Source: Lachnospiraceae bacterium
Lineage (GTDB): Bacteria > Bacillota > Clostridia > Lachnospirales > Lachnospiraceae
Direction: 5' to 3'
Assembly: GCA_015057865.1 (NCBI GenBank)
Contig: SVDH01000004.1
Location: 43,746-107,745, forward strand
DNA: 64,000 bases
Position numbers and translations under genes: made by a program. The notes under the pieces were generated by a model. It was not told the origin of the DNA. It saw nothing but the letters and a program-made list of their open reading frames with translations, and did no database searches. Positions 34,014 to 43,196 of the stretch are shown one piece after another (the stretch's first letter is position 1; each line of letters starts with the position of its first letter).

Positions 34014-37000
34014 TTACAGGAAATAGTTTACACCTGACTGGAACAGCTTCATATTCTGTTCGCCGTAAATGTTGATCGCTACATGTGTGCCGCGCCGCTC
34101 AGAGTGGCACATCTTTCCGTAAATACGACCGTCAGGACTTGTGATTCCTTCAATGGATCCGTAAGAAGCATTGATGTTCCATTCTTCATCAGTCGTCGGA
34201 TTTCCTGCTTCATTGACATATTGTGTAGCGATCTGTCCGTTTTCCGCAAGCTTTTTAAGCCATTCATCGGAGGCGACGAACCGACCTTCACCATGAGAGG
34301 CAGGATTGACATAAATGCCGCCAAGCTCTGCTTCCTGGAGCCATGGAGATTTGTTGGAAACCACACGGATATTAGCCATTTTCGAGATGTGACGTCCGAT
34401 ACGGTTGTACGTCAGTGTCGGTGCATCCGCAGGGGAAACTTCACAGATCTCACCATATGGAACCAGTCCAAGCTTGATCAGAGTCTGGAAGCCGTTGCAG
34501 ATACCAAGGCATAGACCGTCGCGGTTTGAAACGAGATCCTGAACTGCTTCTTTGATCTTTTCGTTCCGGAATGCAGTTGCAAAGAACTTTGCGGAGCCTT
34601 CCGGTTCATCACCTGCGGAGAAACCACCCGGGAACATAATGATCTGTGCATCCCGGATCGCCGCATCGAAGATCTCCACGGATTCTTCAATGTCCTGTGG
34701 CGTCAGGTTGCGGAATACCTTAACACTGACATCCGCCCCGGCTTCGATAAACGCCTTGGCAGAATCATATTCACAGTTGGTTCCGGGCATAACAGGAATG
34801 AAAACCTTAGGTTTTGCCACTTTGTTTTTACATACATAGATATTCTTTTCTTCAAAGAGAACTGCTTCCTGTTCATTGCGGTCATTAGCGGATCTGGTGG
34901 GATATACATTTTCCAGTGTTCCCGTCCACGCATCAGTGATCTCTTCTGTTGTAAGGATATGGCCGTGATAGGAGAACATGGAGTCGGATGTCACGCGTCC
35001 GATAAGTTTCACATATTCACCAAGATCAGCTTCGCGCATATATTTCATAACGTCAGAAACATCTGCTTCTCTGACTTCTGCGACAATATCGCCAAATGCA
35101 GGCAGGAATGCTTCCTCATCGGTAACATCAGGAAGCTTTACACCAAACTGATTGCCCAAAGCCATTTTGGTAACAGCTGCTACAACGCCTTTTCCATCTA
35201 CTGCATATGCAGACAGGATCAGCTTCTTGCCGGAAACCTCATGGAAAGCGTCATATAATCTGCAGATCTGTTCAAAATCAGGCATGTCATATTCATCTCG
35301 CGCGATCGAGAAACGCAGGATTCTGTTACCGCCATCTTTAAACTCAGGTGTGATAATGTCGTTCGCATTGGCCACATCCACAGCAAAAGAAACCAGTGTC
35401 GGAGGCACATCAATCTCATTAAAGCTTCCGGACATGGAATCTTTGCCGCCTATACTCGGCAGTCCAAGACCGAGCTGAGCTTTATAAGCTCCAAGCAAAG
35501 CCGTGAAAGGCTGGCTCCAGCGATGCGGATCAGAAGTCATTCTGCGGAAATACTCCTGAAAACTGAAACGGATCTTTCTGAAATCACCACCGCTTGCGAC
35601 AATTTTCGCAACAGATTCTACAACCGCATAAGCAGCGCCGTGATATGGACTCCAGGAAGAGAGATACGGATCAAAACCGTAGCTCATCATCGTTACGCTG
35701 TCAGATTCGCCGTTTTCAACCGGGATCTTTGCGATCATTGTCTGTGTCTCTGTTAACTGGTATTTGCCGCCATACGGCATGAATACACTGCCTGCGCCGA
35801 TCGATGCATCAAACCGCTCTACCAGACCTTTCTGGGAGCAGACATTCAGGTCGCGCATTGTATCAAGCCAGGCGATATGCGGCTTTTTCGCCTCCAGGTC
35901 TTCTTTTACAGCCGGAATCGCGTACTTGTAAAGCCAGCAGTTCTCCTCGTCAGGAACATCCACGATAACAGATGTCTCCTGATGCGCGCCGTTTGTATCC
36001 AGAAATGCACGGGAAAGATTTACGATCTCTTTGCCTCGCCAGTTTAATACAAGACGTGGGGATTCTGTTACAACAGCAACTTCTACAGCCTCAAGGTTTT
36101 CTTCAGAAGCGTACTGCATAAATGTATTGACATCTTCCGGTGCGACAACGACTGCCATTCTTTCCTGAGACTCTGAAATGGCAAGTTCCGTACCATCAAG
36201 ACCTGCATATTTTTTCGGTACTTTGTCAAGGTCGATCTGCAGGCCGTCAGCAAGCTCGCCGATCGCGACAGATACACCGCCGGCACCAAAATCGTTACAT
36301 TTTTTGATCAGATATGCAGCTTCTTCTCTTCGGAACAGCCGCTGGATCTTTCTTTCTGTCGGCGGGTTACCCTTTTGGACCTCTGCGCCGCAGGTGTCGA
36401 TGGATTCGGTCGTATGTGCTTTAGAGGATCCGGTTGCGCCGCCGCAGCCGTCTCTTCCGGTACGTCCGCCCAATAATATGATCACATCACCCGGAGCAGG
36501 TGAGAGACGCTGAACGGCACGTCTTGGTGCGGCAGCGATCACGGCACCGATCTCCATTCTTTTTGCAACATAGTCCGGATGGTAGATCTCTTTAACCAGT
36601 CCGGTTGCAAGGCCGATCTGATTACCGTAAGAACTGTAGCCTTCTGCAGCACTGCGGACAATTTTGATCTGTGGAAGTTTTCCGGGCAAAGTATCTTTTA
36701 CGGACACGGTCGGATCAGCAGCGCCTGTTACACGCATTGCCTGATATACATATGTTCTTCCGGAAAGCGGATCTCTGATCGCTCCGCCAAGGCATGTAGC
36801 AGCGCCACCAAACGGTTCGATTTCTGTCGGATGGTTATGCGTCTCATTTTTAAAATTAACAAGCCACTCCTCTTCTTTTCCGTCAACGACAAGCGGCACG
36901 ATGATGCTGCAGGCATTAATCTCTTCAGATTCTTCCTGATCATCGAGTTTTCCTGCTTTTTTCAACTGCTTTGCAGCAAGAAGCGCGAGGTCCATCAGAC

Positions 37001-37820
37001 AGATGAATTTATCATTACGTCCGCGATACAGTTCCTCGTGTGCAGCTTTATACTCTTTGAAGGCACCCTCAAGGGCATCCTTGTAATATCCGTCTTCAAA
37101 GGTGATGTCCGTCAGCTCTGTGGAAAAAGTGGTATGACGGCAATGATCTGACCAGTATGTGTCAAGAACACGGATCTCTGTCATCGTCGGATCACGATGT
37201 TCTTCATTTAAAAAATAATTCCGGATATGCAGAAAATCTGCGAAGGTCATAGCAAGACCGAGAGAATCGTACAGTTCCCGTAACGCATCGTCTGACATGG
37301 TCTGGAATCCGTCAAAGATGATCACATCTTCCGGCTCATCGAAGACCTGAACCAGTGTATCAGGCTTATCCAGTCCTGTTTCACGGGAATCTACGGGGTT
37401 GATACAATAAGATTTGATAGAAGCCAGTTGATCGTCCGAAATGCTGCCGCGAAGCACATATGTCGTTGCGGAGCGGATAATGGCATCTGATTCTTTGTGG
37501 AGCAGTTTCAGGCACTGTTCTGCAGAGTCTGCTCTCTGGTCAAACTGGCCCGGCAGATATTCAACGCTGAATGTGATCTCATCTTCAGCTATCGGAAAGG
37601 TCTCTTCATAAATATGATCAACCGGCGGCTCTGAGAAAACCAGTCCCAACGCTTTTTGGTATACATCGTCCGGTACATTTTCAACATCATACCGAACCAA
37701 AACCCGTACATTTTCAACCTGCGGAATGTCGAGATAACCATGGATCTCAGACAAAAGCTCGGCTGCCTTGATCGCGAACTCTTCTTTTTTTTCTACATAG
37801 ACTCTGCGTACACTGTTCAT
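34014..37820 (-). CDS. purL: phosphoribosylformylglycinamidine synthase (fused PurL-PurQ)
   Basis: Converts FGAR and glutamine to FGAM. The 1268-residue chain combines the synthetase halves (FKNETHNHPTEIEPFGGAATCLGGAIRD, DFGAGGVSVAIGELADGL, GLPSIGGKDSMSGSF) with a C-terminal class I amidotransferase (about residue 990 on): the Cys nucleophile in CLGICNGFQTLIK and the His-x-Glu dyad in NPASHGEGRF. This long single-chain type occurs in clostridia and proteobacteria; PurS is not needed. It starts one base after the DUF5685 stop with AGGAG inside that gene's end. Confidence 0.97.
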   Translation of the reverse strand: MNSVRRVYVEKKEEFAIKAAELLSEIHGYLDIPQVENVRVLVRYDVENVPDDVYQKALGLVFSEPPVDHIYEETFPIAEDEITFSVEYLPGQFDQRADSAEQCLKLLHKESDAIIRSATTYVLRGSISDDQLASIKSYCINPVDSRETGLDKPDTLVQVFDEPEDVIIFDGFQTMSDDALRELYDSLGLAMTFADFLHIRNYFLNEEHRDPTMTEIRVLDTYWSDHCRHTTFSTELTDITFEDGYYKDALEGAFKEYKAAHEELYRGRNDKFICLMDLALLAAKQLKKAGKLDDQEESEEINACSIIVPLVVDGKEEEWLVNFKNETHNHPTEIEPFGGAATCLGGAIRDPLSGRTYVYQAMRVTGAADPTVSVKDTLPGKLPQIKIVRSAAEGYSSYGNQIGLATGLVKEIYHPDYVAKRMEIGAVIAAAPRRAVQRLSPAPGDVIILLGGRTGRDGCGGATGSSKAHTTESIDTCGAEVQKGNPPTERKIQRLFRREEAAYLIKKCNDFGAGGVSVAIGELADGLQIDLDKVPKKYAGLDGTELAISESQERMAVVVAPEDVNTFMQYASEENLEAVEVAVVTESPRLVLNWRGKEIVNLSRAFLDTNGAHQETSVIVDVPDEENCWLYKYAIPAVKEDLEAKKPHIAWLDTMRDLNVCSQKGLVERFDASIGAGSVFMPYGGKYQLTETQTMIAKIPVENGESDSVTMMSYGFDPYLSSWSPYHGAAYAVVESVAKIVASGGDFRKIRFSFQEYFRRMTSDPHRWSQPFTALLGAYKAQLGLGLPSIGGKDSMSGSFNEIDVPPTLVSFAVDVANANDIITPEFKDGGNRILRFSIARDEYDMPDFEQICRLYDAFHEVSGKKLILSAYAVDGKGVVAAVTKMALGNQFGVKLPDVTDEEAFLPAFGDIVAEVREADVSDVMKYMREADLGEYVKLIGRVTSDSMFSYHGHILTTEEITDAWTGTLENVYPTRSANDRNEQEAVLFEEKNIYVCKNKVAKPKVFIPVMPGTNCEYDSAKAFIEAGADVSVKVFRNLTPQDIEESVEIFDAAIRDAQIIMFPGGFSAGDEPEGSAKFFATAFRNEKIKEAVQDLVSNRDGLCLGICNGFQTLIKLGLVPYGEICEVSPADAPTLTYNRIGRHISKMANIRVVSNKSPWLQEAELGGIYVNPASHGEGRFVASDEWLKKLAENGQIATQYVNEAGNPTTDEEWNINASYGSIEGITSPDGRIYGKMCHSERRGTHVAINIYGEQNMKLFQSGVNYFL

Positions 37821-37821
37821 G

Positions 37822-38793
37822 TTAATCTCCTGTTTGTTTTTTCTGTTTTTCCTTTATCTGTTCTAATTTAATGATTTTTTTCTCGTATTTTTTCAAGTCA
37901 CGGATCTCATTCTTTTTCTGACGGACCATAATGCGATAGTCCTTTTTGTCGGAACGTTCCTGCCGTTTCATGCGTTTGCTGTGAAGAGATTCGTATTTCT
38001 TCCATACACCATAATATAATATATTTCTGATAATACTGCCATATGAATGCGCCGAAAGCCGCTCATAAGAACGGGCGCATTCCGAGATCAGGCTGTTTAA
38101 GATCAGCCGGCTGATGGTTTCGGTGTCTTTTGGACTCTCCATCTCCATGGTGATAAAGGGATTGTAGTCCTTGTTTTTTGAATCCTTATCAAGATCCGTA
38201 TAGGCATCCATCAGATAAATAAACTTACCGACATGATAACCCAGATAACGCAGCTCATCGCTGTATTCGTCGTTTCTCCAGGCATAAATCTCGCCGAGCA
38301 TATCACCTGTGAGTCCTGCGATCGCATCCATATTCTGTACGCGGTTACTTTCAAACTCTGCGATCTGACGGACATAGGAAACAAGAGCCTGATTCTGCCT
38401 GGGATATTCCCTTGCTACCTTCTGATAGTCTTTTTCCAGGAGCTTGAGGATCATGATCTTTGAATAGCTTTTATCTGCAGTCAGCTCTTCCTGAATATTA
38501 TGATATGATAAAAGAACGCTCATTGCCGCAGCATATCTTGTCGCATCATTCACCAGGGCAGTCTTTTTCTTGCCGGGATGGACGGGACAGATAAACTCAG
38601 CGCTGCGCTGATGAAAACGATATAGCCCGGACAGAAGCACTGTCAAAAAGGTCATATCATAATTCACAAGAAGCTGACCGCGGATACCGAAATCCTTTTT
38701 TAAGCACTGGCAAAGCCCGCAATAATAGGCACCATATATTTTTGTTTCCTGATCAGACAGTTCTCTCTCATCAATCTGAATATAACCGAACAT
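37822..38793 (-). CDS. DUF5685 family protein, cysteine-rich N-terminus
   Basis: A 323-residue protein starting MFGYIQIDERELSDQETKIYGAYYCGLCQCLKKDFG, which I recognise as DUF5685. It has a C-x2-C-x-C cluster near residue 27 and FICPVHPGKKK near 75, possibly a metal site. The rest is helical, with a basic, lysine-rich C-terminus. No function is known to me. The start at 38793 follows AGAGGAAT. It leads the purL string and has a good promoter, so its expression tracks purine genes. Confidence 0.82.
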   Translation of the reverse strand: MFGYIQIDERELSDQETKIYGAYYCGLCQCLKKDFGIRGQLLVNYDMTFLTVLLSGLYRFHQRSAEFICPVHPGKKKTALVNDATRYAAAMSVLLSYHNIQEELTADKSYSKIMILKLLEKDYQKVAREYPRQNQALVSYVRQIAEFESNRVQNMDAIAGLTGDMLGEIYAWRNDEYSDELRYLGYHVGKFIYLMDAYTDLDKDSKNKDYNPFITMEMESPKDTETISRLILNSLISECARSYERLSAHSYGSIIRNILYYGVWKKYESLHSKRMKRQERSDKKDYRIMVRQKKNEIRDLKKYEKKIIKLEQIKEKQKKQTGD

Positions 38794-38851
38794 AATGATT
38801 CCTCTTATCAGCAAATAGCGTTAAACTTTACAGAAAAATACTCATATCATC

Positions 38852-38880
38852 ATGTTACGTTTTCAGAAATTGCAAGTCAA
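38852..38880 (-). promoter_or_regulatory. promoter of the DUF5685-purL string
   Basis: Minus strand: TTGACT, 17-bp spacer, TAACAT, about 60 bp before the start codon and just downstream of rnpB. No purine riboswitch is visible in the short leader. Confidence 0.6.
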
Positions 38881-38913
38881 CGAAGGGCATCTGTTTTTAA
38901 CAAATATTTTAGA

Positions 38914-39257
38914 ATAAACGAGCGGGACGATAAGCCGGGTTATGTCGTGAGTGATCATCTATCTGGTACTGCTGTTGCCAGCAGTCTCAAGCGACCTACC
39001 GGAAGCTGGCGGGCCACGTACGCTTCACCTTGGTCTTGCTTCGAATGGGGTTTACATATGCCCCGGTTGTTACCAGCCGGGCGGTAGTCTCTTACACTGC
39101 CTTTCCACCCTTACCGGCGCGAAGCCGGCGGTTTATTTCTGTTGCACTATCCTTAGAGTTGCCTCCACCGGACGTTATCCGGCATCCTGCCCTATGAAGC
39201 CCGGACTTTCCTCAGCTGCAAAAAGCAGCCGCGATCACTTATCCCACTCGTTTATTT
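38914..39257 (-). ncRNA. rnpB: RNase P RNA, class A
   Basis: Catalytic RNA of RNase P, which matures tRNA 5' ends. Conserved regions are readable on the minus strand: GAGGAAAGTCCGGGC (P4 5' side), GTGCAACAGAAA, AGCAAGACCAAGG, AGATAGATGATCAC, and ATAACCCGGCTTA (P4 3' side). The ends pair through P1, AAATAAACGAGTGGGAT with the reverse of CGTCCCGCTCGTTTAT. The overall layout is class A, usual for clostridia. Ends are estimated from P1 pairing. An IS element lies directly at the 5' end. Confidence 0.93.
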
Positions 39258-39261
39258 AAAA
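39256..39261. repeat. target-site duplication, left copy
   Basis: TTAAAA, repeated at 40955-40960 at the other end of the IS element; the copy overlaps the estimated 5' end of rnpB. Confidence 0.7.
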
Positions 39262-39285
39262 CACTAAAACCTTAAATATTACGTA
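39262..39285 (+). repeat. IS left terminal inverted repeat
   Basis: CACTAAAACCTTAAATATTACGTA, matching the right end at about 19 of 24 positions. Confidence 0.8.
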
Positions 39286-39456
39286 TATATGATTCGCTAA
39301 ATTCGGTGGCTTAATTCGGTCCTAATCCCAAGATGTGACTTAAAACCATTGAATTTCTGCGATTAAATCAATATTTTGTAGCCGAGAAGGTGGATTTAGA
39401 AGCATATACGTGGTATACTTATTACGTAAGTTACGTAGATATATGAGGTACCGCAT

Positions 39457-40944
39457 ATGAGCATCCCAGAATCCATAAAACGTCACAAGCCGACCCAGTT
39501 CGGTGCACTCGAGATCCGCTGTATCGGTGGCGATAAGTACTATGTTTACCAGATCTCATCCAGATGGGATCCGGAGAAGAATCGCCCTCGCAAGGTCACG
39601 GGCAAGAGTATCGGCAAGATCACAGAGGCTGATGGCTTTATCCCTAATGCCAATGGCCTCAGGCTCATGCAGGAGATGCGTATCACACCTGACGTAGCTC
39701 CTGTGGTCAGGAACTACGGATCATATGAACTGCTTCAGCAATTATCCGGCGATCTTGATAATCAGCTCAGGAAATACTTTCCTGACTGCTTCAGAGAGAT
39801 ACGAACCATAGCTCTTATTCGCCTTGTTGACAGCGTATCCTCCACTAAGATGATCCAACCTATCTTCCTCGACTCATATATGAGTGATCTCTGCGGTGAC
39901 ATAGCAGTCTCCGAAGGATCTGTTCGGAGATTCATCTCCAGGCTCGGGAGGATGCAGGATCAGCTTGATGCTTTCATGCGAGATCAGGTTGTGCCAGGTA
40001 CCACGCTCCTGTTCGACGGGACATCGATCTTCACAAGGTCGGCAGACTCCCTTTCAGAAAAAGGATACAATCCCGGGCATAGACTTAATCCTCAGGCGAG
40101 GATCCTTTATGTCTTCGAGAAGGACTCGCACAGACCGGTATTCTACCGTGTAGTGCAGGGCTCGATCGTAGACAAAACTGCATTCGTTGACACGCTCAAT
40201 GCCTCGGGCTGCAAGGACTGTATCATCATTGCAGACAAGGGATTCTACTCCAAGCGAAACCTGTCCGCTTTAATGACTGCCAGCATGAAATTCATCCTTC
40301 CGCTGCAGTCAAACACTGTCAATGTTGAAGATGAATTTTATGCGAACAAGGATGATCACAAGTTCGATGGTGTATTCACCTACAACAAACGTACCGTATG
40401 GTACCGGAAGAAACCTAGTGGCAGTAAGGGCAACTTCATCTATACATTCCGTGACGACATCCGCAAAGCAGAATTGCAGGAGCGGTTCGTCGAGGAGGCT
40501 GAGAAGCATTACGGAGAGGCTGAATACTCTCCGATGGATGTCCTCAACGATACACGCATGGGATACTTCTCGTTCTGCAGCAATCTGGATGTCGATGCCA
40601 AAGAGATATACCTCAGCTACAAGCAGCGATGGGACATCGAGCAGTGCTTCGATTATCTGAAGAACAGCGTTAGCAGCTCGGCATCTCATGCACATACGGA
40701 TGAGTATTTCCGAGGTTGGGCGTTCCTGAATCACATAAGCCTGATCTACTACTACGGTCTGCTCAATGCACTCAGAGACACCAAGCTTGACGGGAAGTTT
40801 ACTGCCGAGGATGTTCTGAAGCTGACCAAGAACATATACCGCGTCGACATTGGAGACGGTGAAGGCTACAAGGTTTCTGCTATCCAGAAGAAGACCAGAA
40901 AGCTGCTTGAAGGTCTCGGAGTCGACCTATTACGTAAAAATTAA
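39457..40944 (+). CDS. IS1634-type DDE transposase
   Basis: A 495-residue transposase. Probable catalytic residues are the Asp in LLFDGTSIFTRS (about residue 190), the Asp in CIIIADKGFYSKRN (about 265) and the Glu in YKQRWDIEQCFDYLK, which fits the Y-(2)-R-(3)-E-(6)-K signature of the IS4 superfamily. The N-terminal 150 residues are probably DNA-binding. No frameshift or stop interrupts it, so it may be active. Its stop codon lies inside the right inverted repeat. The ATG follows a weak GAGG site. Confidence 0.93.
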   Translation: MSIPESIKRHKPTQFGALEIRCIGGDKYYVYQISSRWDPEKNRPRKVTGKSIGKITEADGFIPNANGLRLMQEMRITPDVAPVVRNYGSYELLQQLSGDLDNQLRKYFPDCFREIRTIALIRLVDSVSSTKMIQPIFLDSYMSDLCGDIAVSEGSVRRFISRLGRMQDQLDAFMRDQVVPGTTLLFDGTSIFTRSADSLSEKGYNPGHRLNPQARILYVFEKDSHRPVFYRVVQGSIVDKTAFVDTLNASGCKDCIIIADKGFYSKRNLSALMTASMKFILPLQSNTVNVEDEFYANKDDHKFDGVFTYNKRTVWYRKKPSGSKGNFIYTFRDDIRKAELQERFVEEAEKHYGEAEYSPMDVLNDTRMGYFSFCSNLDVDAKEIYLSYKQRWDIEQCFDYLKNSVSSSASHAHTDEYFRGWAFLNHISLIYYYGLLNALRDTKLDGKFTAEDVLKLTKNIYRVDIGDGEGYKVSAIQKKTRKLLEGLGVDLLRKN

Positions 40945-40954
40945 TGTTTCAGTG
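40931..40954 (-). repeat. IS right terminal inverted repeat
   Basis: TACGTAAAAATTAATGTTTCAGTG; its reverse complement aligns with the left repeat. It contains the transposase stop codon. Confidence 0.8.
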
Positions 40955-40960
40955 TTAAAA
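40955..40960. repeat. target-site duplication, right copy
   Basis: TTAAAA, immediately beside the stop codon of the minus-strand nucleoside kinase. Confidence 0.7.
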
Positions 40961-42451
40961 TCAAATAATGAAACAACCTCCGCCGATAAACTCTCTGATA
41001 ATCGAGTTTAACGCAATCTGCTCCGCCGGGATCGGTAAAAAGTTGTCCAGAAGACGCAGCAGTCTATTGGCGACGTCATAATATGGACTTCCTTTTTCAA
41101 TCTGGAAAAGAAGCGGTTCCACATAGGTCTTTAAGACGGATGTTTCATAGATACAGGAGGAATTAAAGATCACATCCGCTTCCTCCTGGAACGGGAAAAT
41201 ATTATCCTCTTCGCCCCTTCTGACGGATGGCCAGCGTTCAAGTGTCACTGCAGCAGTTGTATTGCGTGTTCTGGCATCCCGTACCATCCTTCGCATCAGC
41301 CTGCCGTCTGCAGTTGACATATTGTTATGATGGTCAATGCTTAGCTGTGTCAAAGCACTGATGTAGATTTTATATTTCGCTTCTTTCGGGACCTTGGAAG
41401 TCAGTCTTTCATTCAGCCCGTGAATCCCTTCGATCACGAGAATGTCATCTTCTTTCAGCTGCATTTTGTTCCCGCGGTATTCCCGCATGCCGGTCTTAAA
41501 GTTGAACGTAGGCATGCTCAGCTCTTCTCCTGCAAGAAGATCAGTCATCGTCTGATTAAACAATGGGATATCAAGCGCTTCGATTGCTTCAAAATCCATT
41601 TCCCCGTTTGCGTCTAAAGGGGTGTCCTCTCTATTTACATAAAAGTCATCCATAGAGATCGTATGCGGTTTCTTTCCCTGTGCAGCAAGCTGAATGGAAA
41701 GCCGTTTCGAGAACGTGGTTTTTCCGGAAGAAGAAGGTCCTGCGATCAGGACGATCTTAATCTTTTTATCTTTTGTGATCCGTTCCGCGATCCTGGCGAT
41801 CTTAGCTTCCTGCAGTGCTTCCTGAACAAGGATCAGATGTGGTACATAGCCCTTTGCGATTGCCCGGTTCAGATCTCCCGCAGTCCGTATGCCAAGTGTT
41901 TCACCCCATTTTGCGGATTCTTCAAACGCGGCAAACAGTTTGTCGTTCCCGTGAAAAACATCTGCCTTGACTTTATTCTTTTTCGGAAACAGAAGCATGA
42001 ATCCATGCTGATACGGTTCCAACCGGAAACCTTTGATCTGTCCTGTACCATCCAGCATTGCGCCGTAAAAGTAATCCATAAAACCATCCAGCATATAGGA
42101 TGCATAATGGTCTCTGCGGCAAAACTGGAGAATTGCAGCCTTGTCCTGCATATTCTGTTTTTCATAGATCCGGATTGCGTCTTCTGTAAACGGGTGTACT
42201 TTCTGAATCGCCAGATCCTGGGAAGCAAGTTTTTTCATTTCCGCTGTCAGTTCGTTCAGGTATTTTTCAGTAGGCTTTTTCCGTTTGCCGTCTTTGAATA
42301 TTTCACAGTAATATCCATTGGAAATGGAATAACAGATCCTTACCTGACTGGAAGGATCATTGCGTCTGACAGCTGTGATCATGAGAAAGGTTAAGGAGCG
42401 ACGATATTTCTTTGATTCGTTCTCGTAGGTGAATTTGTTTACTTCAGCCAT
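40961..42451 (-). CDS. nucleoside (uridine) kinase-like protein with N-terminal accessory region
   Basis: A 496-residue protein. The C-terminal half is a uridine kinase/phosphoribulokinase-type P-loop kinase: LIAGPSSSGKTTFSKRLSIQL (about residue 235), SMDDFYVNREDTP, VIEGIHGLNERLT and RMVRDARTRNTTA. The N-terminal half resembles the accessory (second additional) domain of threonyl-tRNA synthetase, a pairing common in clostridial nucleoside kinases (for example FRLEPYQHGFMLLFP). Substrate not determined. It overlaps trmK by eight bases; an IS begins six bases after its stop. Confidence 0.88.
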   Translation of the reverse strand: MAEVNKFTYENESKKYRRSLTFLMITAVRRNDPSSQVRICYSISNGYYCEIFKDGKRKKPTEKYLNELTAEMKKLASQDLAIQKVHPFTEDAIRIYEKQNMQDKAAILQFCRRDHYASYMLDGFMDYFYGAMLDGTGQIKGFRLEPYQHGFMLLFPKKNKVKADVFHGNDKLFAAFEESAKWGETLGIRTAGDLNRAIAKGYVPHLILVQEALQEAKIARIAERITKDKKIKIVLIAGPSSSGKTTFSKRLSIQLAAQGKKPHTISMDDFYVNREDTPLDANGEMDFEAIEALDIPLFNQTMTDLLAGEELSMPTFNFKTGMREYRGNKMQLKEDDILVIEGIHGLNERLTSKVPKEAKYKIYISALTQLSIDHHNNMSTADGRLMRRMVRDARTRNTTAAVTLERWPSVRRGEEDNIFPFQEEADVIFNSSCIYETSVLKTYVEPLLFQIEKGSPYYDVANRLLRLLDNFLPIPAEQIALNSIIREFIGGGCFII

Positions 42452-43196
42452 TGTTAACTCCTTTCACATGTGGATCATTACCCAATACAGCACTGATCTC
42501 CTGTTGCTTCTGTCTTAGTTCGTATAATCTGTTCAGGTTCTGATCTGTTTTTGATGCAGATTCCAGTCGGTCGATAATCTGTTGATTCGTTTCCATTTGG
42601 TTTAGAAGCATCTTTAAAAACGCGTCAGTCCGTTTTTTTAACAGGATTGGCCCGAACCGATCTTCAAAAGTAACACCGTTTTCGTCGGATTCCGCACATG
42701 AGCGGTCATGTCCCGGTGTGGCCTTTATGATCGTATAAAACTTCTGTACATCAAGGATCACTTCCTCATCAGTGATCACAAATCCATTCGTGCGCAGAAA
42801 CTGCCTGACCATGGGGATATCAGACTGCGGAGAAAGGATCAGTTCCTTCAGGCTGCATACTTTTTGATGTGCATTCTGAAGGATGGAAATGATCAACATA
42901 CCGCCCATGCCGCTGATCACAATGGTATCGGCCTCATCTTCCTGCAATTGATCCAGACCATCTGACAAACGCAGCTCCATTTTGTCTGAAACTCCTGCAG
43001 ATTGCATATTGACTCTGGCGTGTTCCAATGGTCCCGGTCTGATGTCCATACCGATCGCATAAGGGATCCGATTGTTTTGAAGCAGCCAGATCGGCAGATA
43101 TCCGTGATCCGTCCCGATGTCAGCCAGACGATAACCGGCAGTGACCATTCCGGCGATCGCGCGGAGACGTTTTGATAATTGTATGCTTTTAGTCAA
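42444..43196 (-). CDS. trmK: tRNA (adenine-22-N1)-methyltransferase TrmK
   Basis: SAM-dependent enzyme methylating A22 in the D arm of tRNAs. Motifs: [17 protein letters not shown] (SAM site, about residue 23), [12 protein letters not shown] and [10 protein letters not shown]. The C-terminal coiled-coil tail is typical. The start is a TTG at 43196 that overlaps the rpoD stop, supported by AAGGAT six bases upstream; the next ATG would remove part of the SAM fold. dnaG-rpoD-trmK is a standard Firmicutes order; nif3/YqfO, usual next, is absent here. Confidence 0.92.
   Translation of the reverse strand: MTKSIQLSKRLRAIAGMVTAGYRLADIGTDHGYLPIWLLQNNRIPYAIGMDIRPGPLEHARVNMQSAGVSDKMELRLSDGLDQLQEDEADTIVISGMGGMLIISILQNAHQKVCSLKELILSPQSDIPMVRQFLRTNGFVITDEEVILDVQKFYTIIKATPGHDRSCAESDENGVTFEDRFGPILLKKRTDAFLKMLLNQMETNQQIIDRLESASKTDQNLNRLYELRQKQQEISAVLGNDPHVKGVNNG

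Larger units (their letters stand above)
39262..40954 (+). mobile_element. insertion sequence, IS1634-like (IS4 superfamily)
   Basis: A 1693-bp element with one transposase, imperfect terminal inverted repeats of about 24 bp (CACTAAAACCTTAAATATTACGTA versus CACTGAAACATTAATTTTTACGTA) and a 6-bp TTAAAA duplication. The transposase reading frame is complete. It is inserted between the 3' end of the nucleoside kinase gene and the 5' end of rnpB. TACGTA occurs in both repeats and again before the transposase. Family placement is by length, TSD and transposase motifs. Confidence 0.88.

Noticed and set aside
38794-38913. Purine or PRPP riboswitch before the purL string
   Set aside because: The predicted leader is only about 60 nt and lacks the conserved junction sequences of known purine-sensing RNAs.
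41663-42394. 243-codon ORF opposite the nucleoside kinase
   Set aside because: Shadow of the kinase gene; low-complexity Phe/Cys-rich translation with no family match.
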